Below, piece after piece: positions 1 to 6,898 of a DNA stretch of 8,994 nucleotides. Below the pieces are notes generated by a model that had not been told where the DNA came from, did not search any database, and saw only the letters and a program-made list of their open reading frames with translations. How positions within the stretch are numbered: the stretch's first letter is position 1; every line of letters starts with the position of its first letter. Made by a program: the position numbers and the translations under genes. Origin of the DNA: Planctomycetaceae bacterium (GTDB lineage: Bacteria > Planctomycetota > Planctomycetia > Planctomycetales > Planctomycetaceae); assembly GCA_947463775.1 (NCBI GenBank), contig CANHVD010000203.1, positions 1-8,994 on the forward strand, given 5' to 3'.

Positions 1-322
1 CACAAGCAGCTGGAGCACAGCAGCTTGGGTCAGCATTGCAGCCGTTGCCACAAGCAGCTGGAGCACAGCAGCTTGGGTCAGCATTGCAACCGTTACCACA
101 AGCGGCTGGAGCACAGCAGCTTGGGTCAGCATTGCAACCACTGCCACAAGCGTCAGCTGGAGCACAGCAGCTTGGGTCAGCATTGCAACCGTTGCCACAA
201 GCGTCAGCTGGAGCACAGCAGCTTGGGTCAGCATTGCAACCGTTGCCACAAGCATCAGCTGGAGCACAGCAGCTTGGGTCAGCGTTGCAACCGTTACCAC
301 AAGCGTCAGCTGGAGCACAGCA
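1..322 (-). repeat. Tandem 48/51-base repeat array, six full units plus one partial
   Basis: Unit boundaries on the plus strand fall at 1, 49, 97, 145, 196, 247 and 298. The first three units are 48 bases and the next three are 51; the last is partial, ending near 322. All lie in frame in the Cys-rich gene. The 51-base units contain one extra codon (Asp in PADAC), and the 48-base units read PAAC. Units at 145 and 196 are identical, and the others differ by only a few bases. The array continues past the left edge. Confidence 0.95.
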
Positions 323-577
323 CGTTACTGGGCAGCAGCTTGACCCTGGATCGCCGCATGTGTCGCAACATGGCGGCTTAATGTCTGAACACTTGCGCTG
401 GTACGTGTACACGTTTGTGTGACACGGACGAGCAATCGTTGGCTTGCAGCAAGCTGGCTGACAGTCTTCAGCACAACCGCAGCTCTTACATCCGCCGGAA
501 CCAAACAGACCGGCATCAGCCGATGCAGTCATTCCAGCCAGTGCGAGTACCGCACTGAATACGCGAGTCCATTTCAT
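1..577 (-). CDS. Secreted cysteine-rich tandem-repeat protein (3' end beyond window)
   Basis: The reading frame is open on the minus strand from an ATG at 577 to the window edge (192 residues seen, no stop). The N-terminus is a clear signal peptide: MKWTR, then a hydrophobic run, then ASADA, with cleavage likely after residue 20 or 22. Residues 23-87 are a non-repeated Cys-rich stretch with CC pairs. From about residue 84 the protein becomes tandem 16-17 residue units reading GNGCNADPSCCAPADAC, each with four Cys and two Pro. I count 40 Cys in 192 residues. AAGGAG lies 10 bases before the ATG. An in-frame ATG at 598, with AAGGA before it, would add MRRRLFK, so the start is not certain. The protein is presumably exported and either disulfide cross-linked or metal-binding. 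Function is unknown; a structural cell-surface role is inference. It resembles Cys/Pro-rich repeat proteins I associate with planctomycetes (from memory). Confidence 0.85.
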   Translation of the reverse strand, partial: MKWTRVFSAVLALAGMTASADAGLFGSGGCKSCGCAEDCQPACCKPTIARPCHTNVYTYQRKCSDIKPPCCDTCGDPGSSCCPVTCCAPADACGNGCNADPSCCAPADACGNGCNADPSCCAPADACGNGCNADPSCCAPADACGSGCNADPSCCAPAACGNGCNADPSCCAPAACGNGCNADPSCCAPAAC

Positions 578-587
578 CTTGAAGAGT

Positions 588-593
588 CTCCTT
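588..593 (-). promoter_or_regulatory. Ribosome binding site of the Cys-rich protein gene
   Basis: AAGGAG on the minus strand ends 10 bases before the ATG at 577. This is the best Shine-Dalgarno match near the gene and favours that start. A second AAGGA lies about 10 bases before the in-frame ATG at 598, so a seven-residue longer product is possible. Confidence 0.55.
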
Positions 594-598
594 CTCAT

Positions 599-1323
599 GG
601 AAATCGTTCCTTCGACCGCCCTGACCAACCTGACCATCCGTGAAGAACTATCGTGTCGGCAAAACCATTGCCGATTCCCTCGACCTGCGGCGGGACTGGT
701 TTGAACCTTCACACCACGTCGCTGCTACTCAGAATCACGGACAACCAAACTGGCTGTACAGTCGATGATTTCTCATCTGTATTTCGGGCCATTGAGATCT
801 CCATGATCTCAACGTTTGCCATCTGCAGTTCGAGGGGCTGGACAGGTCTATCGTCGAAGCTGTTTCCTTACCTTGAGTTTCCACAGATGATTGCCAGGCA
901 ATTACTTGCGCCGTTTTTCGGTCCACATGTAACGGTTGTGGAAGATGGAGGAACTGCAGGCGAATCTCCGGCCCGAACAATCACTACAGGCATCAGAGTC
1001 GTGTTAATCTGGTCAGGACGCAGGTGAGTTTTCAACCAGTATGGATTGTCCGTGTTCTGCGGTTGACCGTCATTCGTTAACAATTTTTTCACGCAGATTC
1101 TGCGCGTCGGATTTGCATTTGAAGAATCTTCGTGCGAAGTGACCGTTTCAGTATGTATGGAAGGCCGCTCCAGGTTCACGAAGTGAACTGCCGCCGTTGA
1201 AAGCTCATGCAAGCCCCGCCCACCCGGGAGGACATCTGCATCGATCCGCAGTTGAACACAACCGCCCGACAGTAAACATCATGAAGTTAAGCAGAAGCGT
1301 ATTGCCGCACCCGCTGCTTCAGC
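599..1323. other. Gene-poor interval, about 725 bases
   Basis: No convincing gene is seen here. Open frames of 81-124 codons exist on both strands (for example 653-1027 plus and 868-1212 minus) but overlap each other. They lack recognisable motifs, signal peptides or good ribosome binding sites. There is a short GTTCAC-GAA-GTGAAC hairpin at 1174-1188 and a weak stem followed by six T at about 1062-1091 on the plus strand. No tRNA-like fold was noticed. The interval must hold the promoter of the Cys-rich gene at its left end and the cstA 3' end at its right end; it could otherwise be decayed sequence. Confidence 0.5.
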
Positions 1324-3129
1324 TTACACCGGCTGCAGAAGCGGTGAGTTACGATCATCGCGACGCAGCATCGCGGCAATACCTTCCAGCAGCATCAGTG
1401 CGGCCAGTACCAGCAGCACGACGGCGATCCAGGCCACTGGATCAGAGTTGACTCCATTCGCAAACTTCGCCTTCACCATCGTTGTCAAAGCCCACGAACT
1501 CATAACGTACATGAATATCGCCGGCACTCCGGTAACAAACAAAACCCAGATCGCTCGGCGAGTTCTCCACAGCCAGACGGTCACGCCCAAAAGCGTCAAT
1601 GCGGCCAGCAGTTGATTGCTGGCCCCAAAGAGTTCCCAAAAGATTCGCCAGGCAGGTGCAGGCTTGCCGTTGAGCATCAGCTTCTGAGTCACAAAGAATG
1701 CAGGAACTCCCGCAGTCAGAATTGTCCCGAACCAGCGCCCACCCGCATTGCGCCAGCCGGTGAGTTCCTGAATGATGAAACGACCAAGTCGCGTACACAC
1801 ATCCAGAGTATCGAAAACGAAGGTATTGAAGGCTACCAGCGCGAAGACGATCCCCACTCGCGGCGCAAGCCCAACAAGACTAAGGAAGGAACCAATCCCG
1901 TTCGCATAGATCAGGCTGGGGTTCGGATTCTCCGCCGTCACCAACGGCGAATCAAGGGGCAGCATCATCACGCAGCATAGAGAAACGATTGCCACCATCG
2001 CCTCCAGCAACATCGTGCCATAGCCGATTGGTCGTGAATTGGTCTCACGGTTCAATTGTTTGGATGTTGTTCCCGATGCAATCAGGGCATGAAATCCTGA
2101 GCAGGCCCCGCAGGCAATCATGATGAACAGGAACGGAAAAAGCGTCGTTCCCTTTGGTGTCATCCAGCCCAGCGTCGCTGGCTGCAGAATCGGCTTTCCT
2201 CCGAGCGCCAGGCCGATGGCTGCCGTACCGAGAGCGGCATACATAAAGTAGCCGCCAAGCTGTCCACGAGGCTGAAGCAAAAGCCACATCGGAGTCATAG
2301 ATGCAGCAACGCAATAGATCAACAGAAAGATATCCCACGTGCGTACGGCGTAAAGATTCGCGTCCGCCACGGACAGCCCTGGAATCCATGCCATAAAGAT
2401 CGCATCCACATTCAGCGGGATGAATTGACCAACCCAGATGGCGACCCCGACGAGTGGCAAAAAGACCCATGTCGCTTTCTCCATCGACATGACCTTAAAG
2501 CGAACAAGGATTCCCATCAGCAGCGGCAGCATCAGATAGATCAACGACGACGTTGCCACACCACCAGACTTGACCAACATCGCCGTTTCGGCATTACCGA
2601 CTTTTTCAGCGGCCTCTGCCATTGTCTTGTAGGGAGTGTTCGTCTGCAGATCGATAGCCCCGACAAACATCGAAGCCGTAATGTCGGTAAACGCCACCAC
2701 AATATAAACCAAAGCCAGCCAGACGAAGGCGAGGAAGAGTAAGTAGGCCCGTTGACTGATGTGTACTCGCACGACTTCGATGATGGACGATGCTCGATGC
2801 CGGATCGATGCGACCAGTGCCGCGAAATCGTGAACTCCTCCGATAAAGATCGAACCAAACAGAATCCACAGTAGCGCTGGAAGCCACCCGAACGCGAGTG
2901 CCGCAAAGATCGGCCCGACGATCGGACCAGCGGCAGCTATCGCAGAAAAGTGCTGGCCCAGCAGAGGCGCGGTTTCGCACGGAACATAGTCCACATCGTC
3001 CCGCATCGTATTAGCAGGAGTCGGCACGGCATCGTTGAGCTGAAACAATCGCGCCAGCAATCGGCCATAGGTAAAGTACGCAATAGTGAGAACGACTGCT
3101 GAACAGCCGACGATGGCCAGCATTTCCAT
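1324..3129 (-). CDS. cstA: CstA-family carbon starvation transporter (pyruvate/peptide uptake)
   Basis: A 601-residue polytopic inner-membrane protein with more than a dozen hydrophobic segments. CstA signatures visible are GQHFSAIAAAGPIVGPI (58-74), GGVHDF (97-102), CGACSGFHALIASGTTSKQL (340-359), FNTFVFDTLDVCTRLGR (434-450) and FWELFGASNQLLAAL (497-511). Characterised members of the family (E. coli CstA and BtsT, about 700 residues) import peptides and/or pyruvate during nutrient limitation. This one is about 100 residues shorter, so it belongs to a shorter branch and its substrate cannot be read from sequence. The ATG at 3129 has CGGAG 10 bases upstream; a second in-frame ATG two codons later is less well spaced. 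The next gene downstream is 746 bases away. No small YbdD/YjiX-like partner, which often follows enterobacterial cstA, is visible. Family assignment is certain; substrate is not. Confidence 0.95.
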   Translation of the reverse strand: MEMLAIVGCSAVVLTIAYFTYGRLLARLFQLNDAVPTPANTMRDDVDYVPCETAPLLGQHFSAIAAAGPIVGPIFAALAFGWLPALLWILFGSIFIGGVHDFAALVASIRHRASSIIEVVRVHISQRAYLLFLAFVWLALVYIVVAFTDITASMFVGAIDLQTNTPYKTMAEAAEKVGNAETAMLVKSGGVATSSLIYLMLPLLMGILVRFKVMSMEKATWVFLPLVGVAIWVGQFIPLNVDAIFMAWIPGLSVADANLYAVRTWDIFLLIYCVAASMTPMWLLLQPRGQLGGYFMYAALGTAAIGLALGGKPILQPATLGWMTPKGTTLFPFLFIMIACGACSGFHALIASGTTSKQLNRETNSRPIGYGTMLLEAMVAIVSLCCVMMLPLDSPLVTAENPNPSLIYANGIGSFLSLVGLAPRVGIVFALVAFNTFVFDTLDVCTRLGRFIIQELTGWRNAGGRWFGTILTAGVPAFFVTQKLMLNGKPAPAWRIFWELFGASNQLLAALTLLGVTVWLWRTRRAIWVLFVTGVPAIFMYVMSSWALTTMVKAKFANGVNSDPVAWIAVVLLVLAALMLLEGIAAMLRRDDRNSPLLQPV

Positions 3130-3340
3130 GTGACACAGGCTCCGGAGAAGAAAGTCAGAGAACTCCGATTCTAACGCGGGCGCTTTCGACTGTCACTCAG
3201 GATACTCAATGAGGAGCCGAGAACACCCGCTAAACCGTTGCCGGCCAGTCGGATCTCTACTTCCATGGAGTCTTTCAACGATCAAAGAAATCCCCCCCGC
3301 CCCAATCCAGCCTCCGGACCGGAACTATTCCAGACCGGAA
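3130..3340. other. Intergenic region between cstA and the glycosidase-like gene
   Basis: These 211 bases separate two minus-strand genes and should contain the cstA promoter and the 3' end of the upstream gene. I see no confident -35/-10 pair and no strong terminator. The interval includes a run of C (about 3293-3298). At its right edge a 13-base direct repeat runs into the upstream stop codon (separate entry). Confidence 0.4.
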
Positions 3341-3345
3341 CTATT
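3317..3345. repeat. Short tandem duplication, 13-base direct repeat at 16-base period
   Basis: GACCGGAACTATT occurs at 3317-3329 and again at 3333-3345. The second copy contains the TAG stop (3341-3343) of the minus-strand glycosidase-like gene. The copies are exact, so the duplication is recent or maintained. Because the copy nearer the gene supplies the stop, the duplicate lies just 3' of the coding region and does not alter the protein. Confidence 0.85.
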
Positions 3346-5029
3346 GTGGTGAGGACGCCTCAAACCGATCAACAACTTCGCTGAATTCTTTTAGCTGCGA
3401 ATAGTCCTGCTGCCATGTTGTGTACATGACACCCAGCACATTCGGCACATCGTTCTTCCTGACGGTATCCAGCCATTTACCGATCTGCTCAGCGTCCGCA
3501 TCGTAGAAACCTGCGAGGACCTGCCTGTGACCTCGCTCAGCAAAGAACTTCAGGCTTTCCGCGCGAACGCCAAAGTTCCAGTTCATGATGACAACAGCTT
3601 TGTCCAGCCCGTTCCACGAACCTGACAAGTCCCCATTAACCAGGTAGTAGTTGTCGACCGCATTGTGATGAGGATCAAACATGTCGTTCCATACAAAGAT
3701 CCTGCAATCAGCCCGCTGATCACGAAGAATTTTTGTGCAGAGTCGCACGTTTTCAGCTGCAATTTCTCCGGGGGTCTTCTTCGCTCTCTGGAAAGATTCA
3801 TCCCATCCCATCACTCGCCATTCATCATGCGACATCATGCGATCTGTGCCCGGGAAGATTTTCTCAACCCCCGCTGCGTGCTCCTGCAACAGCCGAACAA
3901 ACTCAGGCTCAGTCACACAGGCACATACCTGACCATCATAAATCACATGCGGATGGTACCAAGAGACCCGCAGGCGAGTTCCATTTGGCCAGTCCCCCTT
4001 CATGCGGATTGGTGGCGACTCATGCCAGACTTCATACTCCCCTGAATATGGTACGTTTCCCAACAACTCGTCTCGAACAACATCATAATCAACGCCTTCC
4101 TGCAGCTCGCGCGTCCGATCTTCATCCGTCGTCACCTTCAAAGGCGTTCCCGGTCGACGCAATACGTTCAGAAGTCCACATTCCTCAATCGCAGGATCGG
4201 CCAGCCACATTGATCCTCCAGTCGGTCCCCACGAACCGATGTAGATATTCACAGAACTGTTCGAGAGAGAGTTAAATGTGATGTGCTGAACCGACCAGTC
4301 CTGAGTCCGCGCGACCTTCAGATTGGTGTGCGTCAACCGGCGTCCCGTTTCAGACTCCAAAACCGTGATTTGCGGCTGTCCTCGAAAGTTCTCGGTCTTC
4401 ACTCTCACCGAAATGTGATAGTGCCGAAACGGCGACACAGTCAGCGTCTTCATCGCGCGGCAGTTTTCACCATTCGGTTCAGTCACTCGCAGACCGTTAC
4501 CATCCGGCTTGAGCGGCTCATCTATAAACCGCCATTCTTTGCGTTCAGAAAAAGATGGCAAAGAAACTATAGGGTCGGGCACAAGTCGAGCTTCACTGTC
4601 GCGAACTTCGAATAGAGCATCTCGAACGGGAAGTCCCTCCGCCAGATTCACATTCTGAGACAGAAGATTGTTCGAATAACCAACTGGAAAAACAGCTGGC
4701 ACCAACTTCAGATCCAACTCCCGGGCGAGTCCCTTAACCCTTTCGATATGTGCAAAGTACTTCTTGTCTAACTCATGCAGGCGACAAAACTTTGAATCGG
4801 TAATGAGGAAATGAGTATATTGGAGGCTCTTCGCCTCCCGCATCAACTTCTCCAGGCGATCGACCTCGGCCGAGACAAGAAAGTTCACAGGCGCGTAAAC
4901 CCATCGCTCAAGCTCTTGCCCTTCGACAGCATCACCACGAATACAAATCGCCAGGACGCAAACCAGCACCCACAACAGTAATTTCCCGATCGAGCAGATC
5001 TGCCGACTCAGGAACTGGAAAATCTGCAT
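3341..5029 (-). CDS. Secreted TIM-barrel glycoside hydrolase-like protein with inserted beta-domain
   Basis: 562 residues from the ATG at 5029. Residues 1-34 look like a signal peptide (Arg/Lys, then LLLWVLVCVLAICI), so export is likely. Beta-strand-like pieces typical of a TIM barrel are FLITDSKF (74-81), LKLVPAVFPVGYS (107-119), LRVSWYHPHV (353-362), MMSHDEWRVMGWD (398-410), RIFVWNDMFD (443-452), VVIMNWNFG (479-487), VLAGFYD (504-510) and VLGVMYTTWQQDY (531-543). Between strands 2 and 3, residues about 165-285 look like an inserted jelly-roll, carbohydrate-binding type domain. The His-Asp-Glu at 401-403 and the late Trp-rich strands recall family GH20 hexosaminidases, whose catalytic pair is Asp-Glu; this is inference. 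An upstream in-frame GTG at 5083 (580 residues) would put 18 residues ahead of the signal peptide and has no ribosome binding site. Substrate is unknown. It lies 196 bases downstream of tilS, so co-transcription is doubtful. Confidence 0.8.
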   Translation of the reverse strand: MQIFQFLSRQICSIGKLLLWVLVCVLAICIRGDAVEGQELERWVYAPVNFLVSAEVDRLEKLMREAKSLQYTHFLITDSKFCRLHELDKKYFAHIERVKGLARELDLKLVPAVFPVGYSNNLLSQNVNLAEGLPVRDALFEVRDSEARLVPDPIVSLPSFSERKEWRFIDEPLKPDGNGLRVTEPNGENCRAMKTLTVSPFRHYHISVRVKTENFRGQPQITVLESETGRRLTHTNLKVARTQDWSVQHITFNSLSNSSVNIYIGSWGPTGGSMWLADPAIEECGLLNVLRRPGTPLKVTTDEDRTRELQEGVDYDVVRDELLGNVPYSGEYEVWHESPPIRMKGDWPNGTRLRVSWYHPHVIYDGQVCACVTEPEFVRLLQEHAAGVEKIFPGTDRMMSHDEWRVMGWDESFQRAKKTPGEIAAENVRLCTKILRDQRADCRIFVWNDMFDPHHNAVDNYYLVNGDLSGSWNGLDKAVVIMNWNFGVRAESLKFFAERGHRQVLAGFYDADAEQIGKWLDTVRKNDVPNVLGVMYTTWQQDYSQLKEFSEVVDRFEASSPQ

Positions 5030-5107
5030 AAAGGATTCTCGCTGCGAGTACTTACTAGAAGGGAAAGAAATGGAGACAGGCACTTTAGGGACTGGAAGCG
5101 AAATTCA

Positions 5108-5136
5108 ATTGTGTACTGGAAGAGGCCGCCGATCAA
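5108..5136 (-). promoter_or_regulatory. Possible sigma70-type promoter for the glycosidase-like gene
   Basis: On the minus strand TTGATC (5136-5131) is followed after exactly 17 bases by CACAAT (5113-5108). Each hexamer matches the consensus at four of six positions. This would start transcription near 5101, about 70 bases before the ATG at 5029. Planctomycete promoters are poorly defined, and a four-of-six pair can occur by chance, so this is tentative. Confidence 0.2.
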
Positions 5137-5225
5137 TTACCGGCATGGCAAATTGTACTGTCTCTTCGTGCCGTCGCAGCCGGTTTTCTTCACGGTACAA
5201 GATATCGCACCTCGAAATCCAATTT

Positions 5226-6248
5226 TCACTCTGGTGAAGAGGCTCTTTCAAGCTGTAGTGTCAGTAATCGTCGTCTGACACACGAACTGATTCCGCCAGG
5301 AAATGTCCACCGCCGCGGTTGGCCTGTCAGAGCTGCCGCAGAAAGCCTCATCCATTGCGCAGCGTTCATTTGCTGTCTGGGCCATCGCTTGCGAGCCCAC
5401 AGGAATATGAGTGCGTGCCGAATCAAGGGCTCTGGCCAAATGGTCAACGCCCTGCAATCAAGCTGGACATAAGCTTCACTCTCTTCCCGAACTGAGTTGC
5501 TGAGAATTCGAGCTGACATCTCATCAATCACGCTTATTGTCCGGCCAGCCTGGTCGCTCAGAGCCTGTAGACTTGCCCCAAGCAAACAAGAAACGTCAGC
5601 CGGCATTGATTTAAGGACCTGGCGAATCTGATTTCTTGTAAACTGCGATGTGGCATTGGATGAGTCCTCACGAAACAAGATTCCGCGATGACACACGAAG
5701 TCCCGAATTGTCGCCTGACTGAGCTTCAGCATCGGGCGAATCACCCGAACACCAGGAACCAGTTCACGATACTCCGGAATTCCGGCCAATCCGCGGAGGC
5801 CCGTGCCGCGCAGGATGTTGAAAACGAGGGTTTCCGTTTGGTCCTGCTGGTGATGAGCAGTCAGGATAATTGACAGATTGAGTGATTCTGCAGCACGAGC
5901 AAGGAATTCGTAACGAGCTTTCCTTGCGGCCTCTTCCAGGCTTCCTCGGGAATCGACGTCCAGCGCCCCCGGAACGAGTCGCTCGACGAGACACTCGACC
6001 CCTAGAGCTGAGCACGTTTCTTCGACGAATCGTGCGTCTTCATCACTTTCCTCACCCCGCAGGCCGTGATTCAGATGAGCAACTGCGATCCTCCCCGACA
6101 ATGATTGGCAACCAATTTCCGCCAAACCATGCAGCATCGCCATACTGTCAGCACCGCCGGAGACTGCAACCAACATCCCCTGCCCTGCAGCAACAAGTCG
6201 ATCCAGTCCATCAACCAATCCCGTCAGGAAGGGAGAGCCCTGTTCCAT
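5226..6248 (-). CDS. tilS: tRNA(Ile)-lysidine synthase
   Basis: Cytoplasmic enzyme that uses ATP to attach lysine to C34 of the CAU-anticodon tRNA-Ile, so that it is charged with Ile and reads AUA. Numbered from the ATG at 6248 (340 residues): the PP-loop SGGADS is at 30-35, HLNHGLRG at 58-65, LTAHHQQDQTETLVFNILRGTGLRGLAGI at 129-157, and the tRNA-recognition stretch FREDSSNATSQFTRNQIR at 192-209. These are all hallmark TilS motifs in the right order. The length is nearer the short TilS form than the roughly 430-residue E. coli enzyme, so the C-terminal TilS domain is probably absent or reduced. An in-frame ATG at 6305 would add 19 residues with no family resemblance; neither start has a clear ribosome binding site. 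It is divergent from the plus-strand block. The activity is normally essential. Confidence 0.95.
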   Translation of the reverse strand: MEQGSPFLTGLVDGLDRLVAAGQGMLVAVSGGADSMAMLHGLAEIGCQSLSGRIAVAHLNHGLRGEESDEDARFVEETCSALGVECLVERLVPGALDVDSRGSLEEAARKARYEFLARAAESLNLSIILTAHHQQDQTETLVFNILRGTGLRGLAGIPEYRELVPGVRVIRPMLKLSQATIRDFVCHRGILFREDSSNATSQFTRNQIRQVLKSMPADVSCLLGASLQALSDQAGRTISVIDEMSARILSNSVREESEAYVQLDCRALTIWPEPLIRHALIFLWARKRWPRQQMNAAQWMRLSAAALTGQPRRWTFPGGISSCVRRRLLTLQLERASSPE

Positions 6249-6454
6249 GGGGGTTACTGTGAAACTGTTCAGACCGGTTGATTCGCAGTCCCGCTTTGGT
6301 AGCATTCCCCTGTCTCTTTTTTGAACTCGTCGAAAAGTTGTTCTGCGGGGAAGAAAGAGTGTCTACAGATTTGGTCTTCCCGACCTGCTGTGAAACTGAA
6401 AGTATGATCGCTCGGCGTTGGTTCTCCAGTGCTGCGCAGCCTGAATCCGGCTTT

Positions 6455-6470
6455 AGACTCAATTGAGTCT
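6455..6470. promoter_or_regulatory. Perfect 16-base palindrome, operator-like
   Basis: AGACTCAATTGAGTCT reads identically on both strands with no spacer. It lies in the divergent region between tilS and the plus-strand block. One base after it comes TTGACC (6472-6477), a -35-like hexamer, followed after 17 bases by a poor -10 (TACTCG). A dimeric regulator binding here is a reasonable guess but unproven. Confidence 0.4.
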
Positions 6471-6487
6471 CTTGACCCACGACACAC

Positions 6488-6856
6488 ATGGTTTTACTCG
6501 GACTACTCATTCTACTGGTCTCATGCATGCTGGGGGTCGCAGTTTTTCTGCGACCAGCCTGCGGTGCGCGCGATTTCTGGATGGCTGTCAGTGGCATTCA
6601 ATGCTCCCTGACAGAATCTCCGGCTGTCGATGAAAAAGACCTCTCGTTGCCTTCTGCAACGGGACCGCCCGGCCCGCAGGCTGTGTGGCGACAGTCCGAT
6701 CTCCTTCATCGTGGCCATGTGTCGGATTGTGTATCGATTTCGGCTGTTCAGACCCTGCTGCCTCTCTGGCCGATGATTTCGACTGACTGTCAGGCGGCAA
6801 GCCCCGCGCAGTCCTCGGATCTGATCCTGCCTTCAGCTCTTCACTGCTCTTTCTGA
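6488..6856 (+). CDS. Doubtful small hypothetical protein with hydrophobic N-terminus
   Basis: 122-codon frame. The first 23 residues are strongly hydrophobic (MVLLGLLILLVSCMLGVAVFL) and would act as a membrane anchor or signal peptide. The remainder is Ser/Pro/Cys-rich and low in charged residues, without recognisable motifs. There is no Shine-Dalgarno sequence before the ATG. The frame ends 42 bases before rny, so if real it would sit upstream of rny in the same transcript. Against it: the composition is unlike a folded protein, and a perfect 8-bp hairpin (6535-6555) lies inside. The alternative is that this stretch is the rny leader or a non-coding RNA region. I do not recognise it. Confidence 0.3.
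   Translation: MVLLGLLILLVSCMLGVAVFLRPACGARDFWMAVSGIQCSLTESPAVDEKDLSLPSATGPPGPQAVWRQSDLLHRGHVSDCVSISAVQTLLPLWPMISTDCQAASPAQSSDLILPSALHCSF
6535..6555 (+). other. Perfect 8-bp hairpin with T5 loop
   Basis: GGTCGCAG, TTTTT, CTGCGACC forms an uninterrupted 8-bp GC-rich stem with a five-base loop. A further GCT/AGC pairing (6529-6531 with 6556-6558) is possible across a three-G bulge. There is no following T-run, so it is not a standard terminator. It lies inside the doubtful small ORF and about 340 bases upstream of rny; if that ORF is not translated it could be a leader structure. Confidence 0.5.
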
Positions 6857-6885
6857 GCGGGCAGAGTTGGTTTATGAATTGAAGT

Positions 6886-6891
6886 GAGAGG
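6886..6891 (+). promoter_or_regulatory. Ribosome binding site of rny
   Basis: GAGAGG lies 7 bases before the ATG at 6899, which is good spacing. It overlaps the in-frame GTG at 6884, which would otherwise add five residues (MRGVS). This supports 6899 as the true start. Confidence 0.65.
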
Positions 6892-6898
6892 CGTTTCC

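Noticed and set aside
1..322. CRISPR-like regular repeat array
   Set aside because: The repeats are directly adjacent, with no unique spacers, and lie in frame inside a secreted-protein gene.
25..422. Two long plus-strand repeat ORFs (25-381 and 36-422) encoding Cys/His- or Gln-rich tandem repeats
   Set aside because: They are by-products of the in-frame 48/51-base repeats of the minus-strand gene, which has a signal peptide, a ribosome binding site and a Cys-rich frame continuing beyond the repeats. The plus frames lose all character once the repeats end.
1062..1091. GTTGAC/GTTAAC stem followed by six T as a plus-strand terminator
   Set aside because: The stem is only six base pairs including a G-T pair, is AT-rich, and there is no plus-strand gene upstream to terminate.
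653..1212. Overlapping ORFs 653-1027 (plus) and 868-1212 (minus)
   Set aside because: They overlap on opposite strands, lack ribosome binding sites and recognisable motifs, and have compositions expected of chance open frames.
1311..1344. Imperfect 13-bp hairpin around the cstA stop as a terminator
   Set aside because: It has two mismatches, includes the stop codon in its loop and is not followed by a T-run on the minus strand.
5225..5238. TTCAC-TCTG-GTGAA hairpin at the tilS stop as a terminator
   Set aside because: It is a five-bp stem, and the sequence after it on the minus strand begins with A rather than T residues.
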